This document shows positions 40,063 through 49,136 of a DNA stretch of 53,265 nt, in pieces. A program made the translations under genes and the position numbers. The stretch is from Spirosoma sp. 48-14 (GTDB lineage Bacteria > Bacteroidota > Bacteroidia > Cytophagales > Spirosomataceae). Numbering within the stretch: the stretch's first letter is position 1; each line of letters opens with the position of its first letter. The notes below the pieces were generated by a model, which was not told the origin of the DNA, ran no database searches, and saw only the letters and a list, made by a program, of their open reading frames with translations. The stretch lies in the NCBI RefSeq assembly GCF_001898575.1, contig NZ_MKUD01000042.1, positions 60,636 through 113,900 on the forward strand, given 5' to 3'.

Positions 40063-41379
40063 TTATTGGCCACTTCGAATTTGAAGGATCGTTTGGTTAA
40101 TAAATACGTTCGAAAGGTTGTTCAAATACCGGTTCTGGGCGGTCAGCGCTTCGTTGAATACGTTTAGGTACTGGTCGTAGGCGAACAGGCCAGATCGGTA
40201 TTTGATCAGGGCGATCTGTACATTCTGGGCACTGAGCTCGTAATTCTGCTGGTTCAGATCCAGCGATCGAACCGCCTGATTGTAGGTATTGCGAATGTCT
40301 TCGTTATCCGTTTGTTGTTTATTGCGCTCATAATTAAGAGCCATTTCGGCGGCTTTGAGTTGCAGCCTGGCGCGGGTGATGTTACTGGTACGTAACCCAC
40401 CTGAGTAGATCGGCCAGTTGAACTGAAGTCCGGCAACGCCGATTTCATACCACGGCTGGCTAAAGTTCAGGAAGTTGATTTCACTTCGTTGCGCCTGTTC
40501 CGTGTACCGACCGTATGCCGAAAGGGTAGGCCATCGCTGGAGCTTTTCCCGATTTAGTTGTAGTCTCGATAACTCGACCCGCGCCTGTTGTAACGTTAGT
40601 TGCGGTCGCTCGATCAGCGAAAGCGCTGTTGCAGGAATCGGAATGCTGGCTGGTCGACTGGCCAAATCTTCCGAGAGAACCAGGCTATCGGTAGGAGCCA
40701 GGCCGAGAATCAGTTTGAGCTGGTTTCGGTTGCGGATGTAGGCCAGTTGATTCTGGTAGAGTACATCGGCCGTAGTAAGTTGTACCGACCGGATTCGATT
40801 GTATTCCAGCGGTTCGATCAGGCCTTTATCCAGCCGGTCGCGGGCAATCTGGGTGAGTGTGTCGGCTGCAGAGAGATTGCGCTGAGTCAGTCGGATGGCG
40901 GCCGCCGTAAGTAACGTAGCATGGTAAACGCGGGCCGTTTGGGTCGATACTTCGTCCTGTAGAACCAGATTCTGAGTATCGGTAATGCGCAGGTTCTGTT
41001 CTATAATACCGATGTCGGCACGGGCGGGTCGATTGACGACTGGAACCGTTACTTCGGCCCCTGCTGCGAGTACGTAGGGTAAGCCAAACTGTACACTGCG
41101 GTATTCACCAGCAGGGCCACCCAGCAAAACGAGTGGAATCAGTTGAACGGGCAGCGAAAAATTGTAATCGAAATTGGTAAAAAAGCGTGCCTGAGGAAGC
41201 AGCGCTGCCCGAGTGGCCGATTGCTGTTGGCCCTGTACCAGTCGGTTTTGACGAGCATTCAGCAGGTCGGGATTATTCCGACGGGCCATTGCGAGTGCTT
41301 CCTGCACCGAAGCGACAACGGTTTGCCCCTGACTGGCAATTGAATGGGAAAGTAAATAGATGAAAATGAGCCGTTTCAT
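40063..41379 (-). CDS. TolC-family outer-membrane efflux channel
   Basis: 438 residues with signal peptide (FIYLLSHSIASQGQ). Two similar helical halves of TolC type: VQEALAMARRNNPDLLNARQNRLVQGQQ near the start and RARLQLKAAEMALNYERNKQQTDNEDIRNTYNQAVRSL near residue 340. First gene of the efflux operon; the adaptor follows after 41 nt. Confidence 0.94.
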   Translation of the reverse strand: MKRLIFIYLLSHSIASQGQTVVASVQEALAMARRNNPDLLNARQNRLVQGQQQSATRAALLPQARFFTNFDYNFSLPVQLIPLVLLGGPAGEYRSVQFGLPYVLAAGAEVTVPVVNRPARADIGIIEQNLRITDTQNLVLQDEVSTQTARVYHATLLTAAAIRLTQRNLSAADTLTQIARDRLDKGLIEPLEYNRIRSVQLTTADVLYQNQLAYIRNRNQLKLILGLAPTDSLVLSEDLASRPASIPIPATALSLIERPQLTLQQARVELSRLQLNREKLQRWPTLSAYGRYTEQAQRSEINFLNFSQPWYEIGVAGLQFNWPIYSGGLRTSNITRARLQLKAAEMALNYERNKQQTDNEDIRNTYNQAVRSLDLNQQNYELSAQNVQIALIKYRSGLFAYDQYLNVFNEALTAQNRYLNNLSNVFINQTILQIRSGQ

Positions 41380-41431
41380 GGGCGTAGCGAATGAATGCCC
41401 AAAGGAAATGAGTTTTTCTGAGCTGAATCAA

Positions 41432-41450
41432 TCTGTTTGAGCGAAACAGA
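41432..41450. promoter_or_regulatory. Palindrome upstream of the tolC-led operon
   Basis: TCTGTTT-GAGCG-AAACAGA, a perfect 7-bp inverted repeat 52 nt before the TolC ATG. It is a candidate operator, possibly for the operon's own LytTR regulator, though LytTR sites are usually direct repeats. Confidence 0.3.
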
Positions 41451-41538
41451 AGAAATAATAAACTAATCGACTATTTTGAGCTATGAATAGTTAGGGCGAT
41501 GGGAGAGAAAGGATTGATTTGGTCAGGCTGAAGGCGTC

Positions 41539-42702
41539 TTATCGAATATTGCCACCCGGATGGAGACCGCTCGGGACACGGTCTGGAATAAACTGGTTGA
41601 AAGATGGATCGGTCAGTGCGTTCAGGAAGGCAATAAGTTGGTCCTGCTCCGCATCGCGCAGGGCGATTCGCTGTATTTTAGGATCTAACTGTTGCACCGT
41701 TACATTCGGATTCTGGGAAATGGGCTCGCCAATATCGTCGTAAAATTTAAGCACCTGCTTCAGCGTTTTGAACGTCCCATTGTGCATATAGGGAGCTGTC
41801 ATCCCAACGTTTCGTAGCGAAGGTGTCCGAAAGGCATACGTGCCTGCCGCACCGGCATCGGTACTGGTTCGTTTCGGGTTGTCCGGCACCGATAAAACAT
41901 GGAGTTTATAATCGGAAAACATCGGCCCTGCGTGGCAAATAGCACAGCCTTCATCCTTAAAAATAAACATCCCCTGTAGTTGCTGATCGTTCAGGGCCGT
42001 TTTCTCGCCTTTCAGATACCGATCATAGGGTGAATTCATGGCGACAAGCGTACGTTCAAACGTGGCAATCGCCTTACGTATGGTTGAGGCTGTGATCGTT
42101 TGTCCACTACCAAACGCTTTCTGGAACAGTTGCTGATATTCTGTGATTTTTGATAGTCGGGCTACCAGGCTATCGAGGGTAAGGGTTTCACTGTACGCGT
42201 GTCCACGCATCTCCTCAAATGTCGATAAGGGGCCTATTGACTGATTTTCGAGGCTTTGCGTTCGTGAGTCCCAGAACATGGGTGCCGTCGACGGGTCATA
42301 CTTTCCGTTACTATCCATGCCATTCAGGGCGACGTTGAGAAGAGTCGGGGCATTTCGCATGCTAACGGGTATATCGTTGGGAGACCGGAACTGCCTGTTT
42401 TGCCCGAGGCCAACTGCATTGGTGCCGAGGGAGAGGTCAAGGCCATCCGTATAGGCATTGTTGGGATGATGGCAGGTCGCACAGGCAATATCTTTATTGC
42501 CCGACAGGATGGGGTCCCAGAACAAAGCCTGGCCGAGTAAAGCCGTGTCGTTGGTTATTGGATTGCTGACGGATGCAGTGACAGTTGGGGTATTCAACAG
42601 CGGAGAAATGCTCGAACTGGTATCTTCTTTGGTACAGGCATCGAGCACAACAGCGATGAATAAAATTATCGAAAGAAGACTAATCAAATGACTGCACTTC
42701 AT
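41539..42702 (-). CDS. Di-heme cytochrome c peroxidase (MauG/CcpA family) lipoprotein
   Basis: 387 residues. Lipoprotein-type signal ending VVLDAC (Cys23). Two heme motifs: C74-A-T-C77-H78 and C253-A-I-C256-H257. Family patterns LLGQALFWDPILSGNKDIACATCH, MFWDSRTQSLENQSIGPL, TPSLRNVGMTAPYMHNGTF. Periplasmic reduction of H2O2, or a MauG-like role. Monocistronic. Confidence 0.94.
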   Translation of the reverse strand: MKCSHLISLLSIILFIAVVLDACTKEDTSSSISPLLNTPTVTASVSNPITNDTALLGQALFWDPILSGNKDIACATCHHPNNAYTDGLDLSLGTNAVGLGQNRQFRSPNDIPVSMRNAPTLLNVALNGMDSNGKYDPSTAPMFWDSRTQSLENQSIGPLSTFEEMRGHAYSETLTLDSLVARLSKITEYQQLFQKAFGSGQTITASTIRKAIATFERTLVAMNSPYDRYLKGEKTALNDQQLQGMFIFKDEGCAICHAGPMFSDYKLHVLSVPDNPKRTSTDAGAAGTYAFRTPSLRNVGMTAPYMHNGTFKTLKQVLKFYDDIGEPISQNPNVTVQQLDPKIQRIALRDAEQDQLIAFLNALTDPSFNQFIPDRVPSGLHPGGNIR

Positions 42703-43116
42703 ATGAAAAGATCAGGTATAAATAACCAGTTTTCGCTAAGATGTACCAACTAGCTAACGAATTGTTTAGCTCGCAATAGTGATTAGTTGAGTTGGCGCCT
42801 AAACCAAGCCGAAATATACAAAACTTACACATTGACAGGGTATTAAATGGATTATTTTCATCGTTTTTAGCCAAGGTATCGCTGGCTTGCTATTGTAGGC
42901 AGTCACTCATTCAGGTTCTTGATCTGAATAGAGTTGACCGTATAAATACGCGATTATGTTCTGGAAAAGCAACGCGACAATAATTGCGTGATTGTGGAGA
43001 AAACGAGGAGGCTGTGAGACCGATTAATCGGAATGAACTTTCCTGAACGAGTGGTGACCCCTCTGGTTAACGAGTAACTAGTTGAGGTTTAGTTCCTCGC
43101 TGCCAGGAAGGTACAT
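42703..43116. other. Intergenic region with no recognised gene
   Basis: About 410 nt between the divergent peroxidase and PqqD-like genes. Only frames of up to about 63 codons without family resemblance, and a 14-codon frame at 43033, occur. No RNA structure was recognised. Confidence 0.45.
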
Positions 43117-43147
43117 TTTGGGAAATCCTGTTTTATGGCTAGTTTCG
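43117..43147 (+). promoter_or_regulatory. Promoter of the pqqD-like/hprK-like pair
   Basis: TTTG (43117-43120), 19-nt spacer, TAGTTTCG (43140-43147): an almost ideal TTTG-N19-TAnnTTTG with one mismatch. The expected transcript start near 43154 leaves a leader of about 35 nt before the ATG at 43188. Confidence 0.65.
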
Positions 43148-43187
43148 GGGCATTTGACCAAAAGCAATATAATCTGTACCTCACTCT

Positions 43188-43586
43188 ATGGTAGCCATTT
43201 TTGATAAAACCAGTTTCGATTTTGAGGACTTCGACGAAGAGATAGTGCTCATTCATATGCAGAGCGGTGTTTATTATACGCTGAAAGGCTCGGGTCCGGC
43301 AATTTTACGGTTGTTTCAGGACGGTTGCGCTACTGAAGATGTATCGGACTATCTGGCGAAGAGTGCTGACGGCGAATGGCTACGGGACGTGGAGGTATAT
43401 ATTGAGCAACTTCTTACTGAAGGTATTCTTGTTCAGGCAGAGGAGCTTTCTTCCAGTCAACCTGACCTGACTTCGTTGAGTGTGCAGGAGACACCAGTGC
43501 TCGAAAAGTTTGATGATGTTAGCGATTTGATCAAGCTCGACCCGATTCATGATGTTTCTGATTTAGGCTGGCCGCATAAGAAATAA
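43188..43586 (+). CDS. PqqD-like peptide-chaperone (RRE) protein with unusual C-terminal tail
   Basis: 132 residues. Residues 1-85 are a PqqD/RiPP-recognition-element domain: FDFEDFDEEIVLIHMQSGVYYTL (strands), GSGPAILRLFQDG, then the helix-turn-helix-like end WLRDVEVYIEQLLTEGILV. After a Ser/Gln/Thr-rich linker (86-103) comes a tail, PVLEKFDDVSDLIKLDPIHD then VSDLGWPHKK, with DVSD at 110-113 and 122-125. In known systems the RRE binds a precursor peptide; here the tail could be a docking motif or itself a substrate. The next gene starts directly after the stop codon. It is not a PQQ biosynthesis gene by context: no pqqA, pqqC or pqqE is near. Confidence 0.85.
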   Translation: MVAIFDKTSFDFEDFDEEIVLIHMQSGVYYTLKGSGPAILRLFQDGCATEDVSDYLAKSADGEWLRDVEVYIEQLLTEGILVQAEELSSSQPDLTSLSVQETPVLEKFDDVSDLIKLDPIHDVSDLGWPHKK

Positions 43587-44537
43587 ATGACTGAGGGCTT
43601 CTGGCTGCTTCCTGAGCAGATTCAACTGGGTATACGAGCACCCCAATCGGTGTTACGGCGTTTGTCAACAGGGATTGTATTGCAACAAAAAAGTTCTGAA
43701 TGGACTACGCGTACTGTCTGGGTCGACTGGGTTGAGGGCGATTACCTAATACATCGGGTTGCTTACTGGCAGCCTCATTTTACGCGTGAGGATGTTGTCT
43801 GGGCGCAACACGGGGAGGATTGGTTGTTTCTGGGAGCCGGATTTTTTCTGTCCTATACCCAGCGAACGGATTCTGCCCGGTTCTTTGCGCTTCCCGAATG
43901 GCTGGACGATGTATTCACATTCAGCTACCCATTTCTTAATTTGCTCGTTCAGATCCTGAATCGGCAAGGCTATACCCCGTTGCATGCTGCCGTTATTGGG
44001 TCCAACGATCGATTTGTACTCATTCCGGGTAAACAAAATACGGGTAAATCGACTACGGCTGCCACCTGGGTAGTACATGGAGGGCAATTTGTGACGGATG
44101 ATTTTTGTTTTGTTCAGGCTGATGAGCCAACGACCGTGTATGGGTTTTATCCGACGTTCCGCATCCGCAAGGAGGCACTCCCATTCCTTAACCCCTATAT
44201 CACGAGCGATAAGTTTCTACAAAAAGGAGATTCAAAGTTTTTTTTTAGCACATTGACGCATTGTACTGATCGGTTTGTTTCGCAGGCACCGATTAAAGCC
44301 ATTTTTTGCCTGACACGTCAGGGGAGTACCCTGTCGCACACCTATGTGAGCCCACAGGTTGGGTTTTCCTACCTGGCTTCGTCCTTAGCCTTTGCTGTAC
44401 AGCATCGGGCTTCAGGCCAGTTATGTATACAGGCTATCCGAAGAATGGTTCGGGAGTTGCCTGTTATTCAGATAAATCTGTCTCCTGATATGACTGAAAA
44501 TTACGCGTATCTCAAGGAACTTATAGCGATGTGCTGA
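43587..44537 (+). CDS. HPr kinase-like protein (HprK-related)
   Basis: 316 residues. The kinase core resembles the C-terminal half of HPr kinase/phosphorylase: LHAAVIG, P-loop G148-K-Q-N-T-G-K154-S155-T, then FVTDDFCFV (Asp171-Asp172, catalytic/Mg2+). The N-terminal 130 residues replace the normal HPrK domain. The HPrK loop that contacts HPr is not evident, so the target is probably not HPr. In lasso-peptide clusters, HPrK homologues phosphorylate the precursor C-terminus. ATG follows the pqqD-like stop codon with zero spacing. Confidence 0.87.
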   Translation: MTEGFWLLPEQIQLGIRAPQSVLRRLSTGIVLQQKSSEWTTRTVWVDWVEGDYLIHRVAYWQPHFTREDVVWAQHGEDWLFLGAGFFLSYTQRTDSARFFALPEWLDDVFTFSYPFLNLLVQILNRQGYTPLHAAVIGSNDRFVLIPGKQNTGKSTTAATWVVHGGQFVTDDFCFVQADEPTTVYGFYPTFRIRKEALPFLNPYITSDKFLQKGDSKFFFSTLTHCTDRFVSQAPIKAIFCLTRQGSTLSHTYVSPQVGFSYLASSLAFAVQHRASGQLCIQAIRRMVRELPVIQINLSPDMTENYAYLKELIAMC

Positions 44538-44577
44538 TTCGCAGGTTTTCAATAAAGTCTTCTGACCAAAGCGCCTA

Positions 44578-45675
44578 TTAGGAGAGACTCAGAATGTCGC
44601 GGATAAACCGATTTGCTTTGCCAACGAGCTCGTTGGGTTGTGTTCGTCGGAGGGAGCGATAATACCAGCGAAGAATGGCGTATACAATTGGCATTGTGAG
44701 CGTGTGCTCGGTAGATAAGCCACTGGCATTGGTCAGAACACCTAACCGCCATCTTGCATCACAAAACCTTTTCGATCTGATCAGCCAACGATTGGTGAGC
44801 GATGTGGGTTGGCTTTGGTAAAAGCTGATTTCTTCCGAAGCGTTTAAATTACAGACCATTGACAGAAACAAAAGTTGTTGAAGAGTAACCTGATAAAGGC
44901 CAGTCTGCTGGGTTATCAACCGTAAATCAGCCAAAGGGACCGGATATTTCCGGGTCAGAAAGGCAACGTCTACAATCCAGTGCCACTCATTGATAAACTG
45001 ATAGTTAAGCATCAGAAAAAGGGCTAATTTCGGGGGCGATAATAACCGGAGCGAAAGGCCTCTGAAGGCATGGGTTTGGGTGTCATTCAGAAAAATGTCG
45101 TTGGTAAGGTGTTGGGTGTGATAAGGGGCCGGATAATAATGCAAGTCGATGTCTTTCAGGGTTTCATGCGTCAAGGTGCAGGCATGCATGTAGCCCCGTA
45201 TATACGTATCGACGGAAAGCCTGGGGTATTTGAGGGTGTAGCCCAGTTGTTGCAGCGCATCAAGTGCCGGTTTAAAATCACCGGGCGCAATCAGGATGTC
45301 GATATCATTCATCGGGCGAGAGCCAAGGTCCTGGTACACATACGTATGCAAGGCAATACCTTTAGTAAATGCATACGTAAAGTGACCCTGCTCAAGAACG
45401 TTTACAATTGATTTCAGTTGCTGAAAGAGCCGGGAGTTATTGTAGAAGCTTTTTTTGTAAAGCCCCCCCAGCCGATCCTTTTGCGGATTCGTAATTAACT
45501 GAGCTTTGTATTTATGCCAGATCATGGGTAACAGCCGAATCACCGATTTGGGTACCACCCCCCGAAAGTCGGTCGCAGTTTGCCAGGTCAGGAAGTTTTT
45601 ATACCCGGATTCGGTATTGGGGTCGAGGATGGCCTTTACCAGCAGTTGCTCGGTTGAATTGGGCAGACAATGCAT
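44578..45675 (-). CDS. NTP_transf_5-type nucleotidyltransferase
   Basis: 365 residues. Core motif FTKGIALHTYVYQDLGSRPM-NDIDILI with Lys105-Gly106, Arg120-Pro121 and metal-binding Asp124/Asp126, the pattern of uncharacterised family-5 nucleotidyltransferases. These often sit beside PqqD-like and HprK-like genes. The C-terminal half is helical (LALFLMLNYQFINEWHWIVDVAFL). Last gene of the minus-strand operon, convergent with the HprK-like gene, 2 nt from the ABC gene. Confidence 0.85.
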   Translation of the reverse strand: MHCLPNSTEQLLVKAILDPNTESGYKNFLTWQTATDFRGVVPKSVIRLLPMIWHKYKAQLITNPQKDRLGGLYKKSFYNNSRLFQQLKSIVNVLEQGHFTYAFTKGIALHTYVYQDLGSRPMNDIDILIAPGDFKPALDALQQLGYTLKYPRLSVDTYIRGYMHACTLTHETLKDIDLHYYPAPYHTQHLTNDIFLNDTQTHAFRGLSLRLLSPPKLALFLMLNYQFINEWHWIVDVAFLTRKYPVPLADLRLITQQTGLYQVTLQQLLFLSMVCNLNASEEISFYQSQPTSLTNRWLIRSKRFCDARWRLGVLTNASGLSTEHTLTMPIVYAILRWYYRSLRRTQPNELVGKANRFIRDILSLS

Positions 45676-45677
45676 CG

Positions 45678-47237
45678 TTATAGCTGGATCGTTTTCGTAA
45701 AAGCAATGGGGAGTTGATGGTGGCTGATCACAATCAGTGTCGTGTTAGTAGCTAATTGATGAATTAGCGAAAGGGTGGTTTGCTGACGGTCGGCATCTAG
45801 TGAAGAAAACGGTTCATCCAGAATCAACAGGTCAGGATTAAGAAAAAAAGCCTGAACGATCAGGAGCCATTTTAACTGACCAGCCGATAAATTTCGCGTG
45901 ACCGAATCATACTGTGTATCCAATTGGTGCGGATATGTATTGAAATGATCTAAAAGCTGGCGACCGGAAAGCCAGCTAACAACCTCTTCCCGGTTGGCCG
46001 AAAAGTTGCCGATGATTTCCCAGAGTGAGCCACTATAACAACGGGGAGGTTCTGTAACGGCTGCTACCTGACGCCAGAACGGTACGCGTCCATGGCTATG
46101 TTGGGGTATCGCATCGATCCATACCGTTGTCGTTGCGTTGGTGTACAGACCTGTCAGGATTTTCCATAGCGTCGATTTTCCCTGGCCGTTATAGCCTTGT
46201 AGCCATACTTTGTCGCCGATGTCAATAGCAAGGTCCGGGTACCGAATGGCATGTGCCTGACCCTGGTAGGTAAATGTCAGATTTTCGATGCGAACGGGTT
46301 TGAATAGCATCGGTTGTGCGGTGGTGGCGTCTTCCGGTAGTGGCGTATTCAACCAGTTACTGATTCGTTCGGCACCTTCGTTCGCTTTCTGATAGGTGTA
46401 AAGAATATTGAGCACTTCCGCACTGATCCGCTTGATTTCCAGTAGTATCAGTGTGGCAATAGCCAGATCGGCCGCCGATAAGTCAGCTTTGGTTTGGAGT
46501 AGCCAAAGCCCTCCCCAAATAGTCGCAAGTAATATAGAGGCAACAGTTGTGGTGTACATCTGACGATATTGACTCAATTGGGCCGTTAATTGACCGAACT
46601 GTGAGAGGCTATTTCGAAGGCCGTTGAGGTATTGAGCTTCGCTGTGGTAAAGTCGAAACTGCAACGCATTGTCAACATAATTCTGTATGCGGTCCAGTAC
46701 TGTAAGATAAGCCTGGCTATGTTGACGTTGGCGGATTTTCACCCATCGGTTTATCAGGTACGCGAATCCGAATAAGGCCATCGCAAAAGCCGAGACGCTA
46801 ATAAGCTCAGTAAGTCGGCTCTTTGATAGTAAAGCCCATACCAGATAAAGCAGAATCGGTACATTCAGACCGATGTTGATAAAGAGCTCGCGCCAGAACT
46901 GAAACAAGTGATCCATGTCACTGACCATGGCTTTGCTAAAAGCGTTGGCATGAACCTGTTCCAGATCATTGGTCCGTGTACGGGAAAAATTATTTAGTAA
47001 GGTCATTTGTAGCCGATCAGTATTATACGAAGCCATTCGGCTAGCAAAATACGTGGAAGCAAAAGGGAGTATGATTAACGAAATACCTCTGAGGAATATA
47101 CCTTTATAAGTACTGTCGCTTTGGTTGATGAGGTGGTATAGAATGATCGCCTGCGTAACACCCATCGATACTAATGCTACTGAATTAACTAGTTGAAGGT
47201 GTGTGTACTGTTTCCAGAAACGGAGAGCAATGTTCAT
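45678..47237 (-). CDS. ABC exporter half-transporter (fused membrane and ATPase domains)
   Basis: 519 residues. About six TM helices in residues 15-270, then an ATPase domain: Walker A GYNGQGKST (348-356), signature LSAGQ (450-454), Walker B LLILDE (470-475), DEPFSSLD and H-loop SHHQLP. No C39 peptidase domain. The ABC signature is a variant (LSAGQLKW). Could export a peptide or a lipid-linked glycan. Start overlaps the glycosyltransferase stop by 4 nt. Confidence 0.9.
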   Translation of the reverse strand: MNIALRFWKQYTHLQLVNSVALVSMGVTQAIILYHLINQSDSTYKGIFLRGISLIILPFASTYFASRMASYNTDRLQMTLLNNFSRTRTNDLEQVHANAFSKAMVSDMDHLFQFWRELFINIGLNVPILLYLVWALLSKSRLTELISVSAFAMALFGFAYLINRWVKIRQRQHSQAYLTVLDRIQNYVDNALQFRLYHSEAQYLNGLRNSLSQFGQLTAQLSQYRQMYTTTVASILLATIWGGLWLLQTKADLSAADLAIATLILLEIKRISAEVLNILYTYQKANEGAERISNWLNTPLPEDATTAQPMLFKPVRIENLTFTYQGQAHAIRYPDLAIDIGDKVWLQGYNGQGKSTLWKILTGLYTNATTTVWIDAIPQHSHGRVPFWRQVAAVTEPPRCYSGSLWEIIGNFSANREEVVSWLSGRQLLDHFNTYPHQLDTQYDSVTRNLSAGQLKWLLIVQAFFLNPDLLILDEPFSSLDADRQQTTLSLIHQLATNTTLIVISHHQLPIAFTKTIQL

Positions 47238-48508
47238 GAAGCTAGGGAGTTTTCAAGCGCCAGCAGTTGAGCAATCTGCGTACGTAGTGCCGAATCGTCA
47301 GGATAGTCTTTATAGTAATGAATCAGGCCCCCTTCACAGCGCAGTGCATACATAATCTCTTCCTGAGAAAGGAGTCCTGGAGTATCAGTCAGTCGCTGTT
47401 TCCAGTTTCCCAGACCATCTAATGCTGCTTCGAGCGGTTGGTGAGGAATACAGGCTGTATTAGCTGCTTTAGGCAGCAATTGAATCATTCGCTGATAAAG
47501 CCTGACAAGTGCTGCTACATAGTCGGTAAGCTTATAATGGTTTCGTGTATACTCAAACGTACTTTGCGACAGCTTTTTATAAACTTCGGGTTTAGCCGAT
47601 AGCATTTCAAGAATGACCCGGTACTGGTATTCGTCGTCGGCAACTATACCATTGATATTCGTATGGATATGATCGGCTATGTGGCTGTTTTTCAGGGCAA
47701 TCACGGGCTTTCCCATCCATTGGCTTTCGCACATGATTTTATCGTATGAGCCGTAGGAGAGGGCGGTTTGCGGATTGCAAAGTACATGATAAGGTGCCAT
47801 GTCGGCGTACAGATTGGTCGAAAAACCCCGGTATACAGCGTGTTGGGCCACCGCCAGATCGTTCTCAAACAATCTATCCATTCCACTGCCCCAAATATCG
47901 AAGCCGTACGAATTGATTGCCAGACCTTCGTGCAGGGCGATTAGCTGAGGATGAGTCTTAAAATAATTGAGCGTACCGGCATGAAATAGCCTGAAGGTGC
48001 TAAAATCGGGTGCGGGTGGGGGAGCATCGAGATCGGGGAGCCGGATCAGGCTGGGTAGAATGAGGGATTCTATACCCGGCCGAAGGTCTGTTGTTGGCGT
48101 GCGAGGATGAAGGCGAACCAGGGCATCGGCATTGGCATAGACCCACTGCGGTACAACCTGAGGTAAGGTAAGCCCATTGACCCGTACACTCAGGCAGAGC
48201 CTGTGAGGAACCTGCGTGTCGGCAAGAAATCGAAAAAAACGAAACAGGGAAGGGCAATTCCAGTAATGAACAACTGTTAGATCGGCCTGACTGATGAGTT
48301 TGCCAGCAAGCACCGACGATGGAGCCAACAGCACTTTCACACCATTGGCCACCGCTTCGGTCATAAACTGAGTACTTACTCCTTTTTCCAGAACGATAAC
48401 GGTGGCCGACACATCAACACCAAGCCATCGCATGGTTTTTAGCTCGGTAAGAATGACCGGCATACCTCCCCCGTATGTCATTCGGGGAATGACGTAAAGG
48501 AGCTTCAT
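47234..48508 (-). CDS. GT4-type glycosyltransferase
   Basis: 424 residues. N-terminal MKLLYVIPRMTYGGGMPVILTELKTM is the start of a GT-B fold. The C-terminal nucleotide-sugar site includes FRLFHAGTLNYFKTHPQ, FDIWGSG, YGSYDKIMCESQWMGKPVIAL and NGIVADDEYQYRVILEML, where the EX7E-like motif is degenerate. The extra C-terminal about 80 residues are unassigned. Overlaps both neighbours by 4 nt (ATGA). Confidence 0.85.
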   Translation of the reverse strand: MKLLYVIPRMTYGGGMPVILTELKTMRWLGVDVSATVIVLEKGVSTQFMTEAVANGVKVLLAPSSVLAGKLISQADLTVVHYWNCPSLFRFFRFLADTQVPHRLCLSVRVNGLTLPQVVPQWVYANADALVRLHPRTPTTDLRPGIESLILPSLIRLPDLDAPPPAPDFSTFRLFHAGTLNYFKTHPQLIALHEGLAINSYGFDIWGSGMDRLFENDLAVAQHAVYRGFSTNLYADMAPYHVLCNPQTALSYGSYDKIMCESQWMGKPVIALKNSHIADHIHTNINGIVADDEYQYRVILEMLSAKPEVYKKLSQSTFEYTRNHYKLTDYVAALVRLYQRMIQLLPKAANTACIPHQPLEAALDGLGNWKQRLTDTPGLLSQEEIMYALRCEGGLIHYYKDYPDDSALRTQIAQLLALENSLAS

Positions 48509-49131
48509 AACGATTGTTGCTGCCGCATAATGGCCATCATTTCGGTGCGGTAGTGCTTCCGTTTGGTAATTGACAGGTTTTGGTCGTGAATACCTTTCAG
48601 AAGAAGGATGGCCGGGATAACTTCATACAAAAAACCTTGCCGGATAGCACGCATAAACCACTCATGATCAGAAGCTACGGTCCATTCTTCGTTGAAAAGT
48701 CCGAACTGGTCAAAGACGGTTCGCTTGAATAGAAAGCCACCGGGCGTCATTGCGACCCATTCGGCTCCATCGGAATCATTTGATTTAGTTAAGAAGGTAG
48801 TCACAGCCTGAAGGTTTGGCTTTTGGCTCAAAAGCGTGTATTGGCGGGCTAGCTTTTCGGGCTTCCAGCTATCGTCGGCATCCAGAAAAGCAATGAAATC
48901 ACCACTGGCAGCCAAAATACCCGTGTTCCGTGCGTTGGCTATGCCATTCCCCATTTGGGAAATAACCCTGATATCGGGTTGTTGACGTAACCACTCCAGG
49001 GTGCCGTCCTGCGAGTTCCCATCAACAACAAGGATTTCGTCGGGGGCATGCGTTTGCTGTCTGATACTGGCCAGGCAGGATTCTATAAACGGTCGGGCAT
49101 TTCGACAAATAAGTAGGGTTGAGATGACCAT
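48505..49131 (-). CDS. GT2-family glycosyltransferase
   Basis: 208 residues, GT-A fold: STLLICRNARPFIESCLASI, ILVVDGNSQDGTLEW, ARNTGILAASGDFIAFLDADDSW with the DXD-type DADD, and EEWTVASDHEWFMRAI. Second of three glycosyltransferases in the operon; 5 nt from the first and overlapping the third. Confidence 0.92.
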   Translation of the reverse strand: MVISTLLICRNARPFIESCLASIRQQTHAPDEILVVDGNSQDGTLEWLRQQPDIRVISQMGNGIANARNTGILAASGDFIAFLDADDSWKPEKLARQYTLLSQKPNLQAVTTFLTKSNDSDGAEWVAMTPGGFLFKRTVFDQFGLFNEEWTVASDHEWFMRAIRQGFLYEVIPAILLLKGIHDQNLSITKRKHYRTEMMAIMRQQQSL

Positions 49132-49136
49132 GTAGA

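Noticed and set aside
43033..43077. 14-codon frame before the PqqD-like gene
   Set aside because: Too short, no leader or core features, upstream of the likely promoter.
43135..43194. 19-codon frame (MASFGAFDQ...) overlapping the PqqD-like start, considered as a precursor peptide
   Set aside because: The good promoter at 43117-43147 places the transcript start downstream of its ATG, so it would not be translated from that message.
43188..43586. PQQ biosynthesis gene pqqD serving the two PQQ dehydrogenases
   Set aside because: No pqqA, pqqB, pqqC or pqqE nearby, the gene pairs with an HprK-like kinase, and it carries an extra tail.
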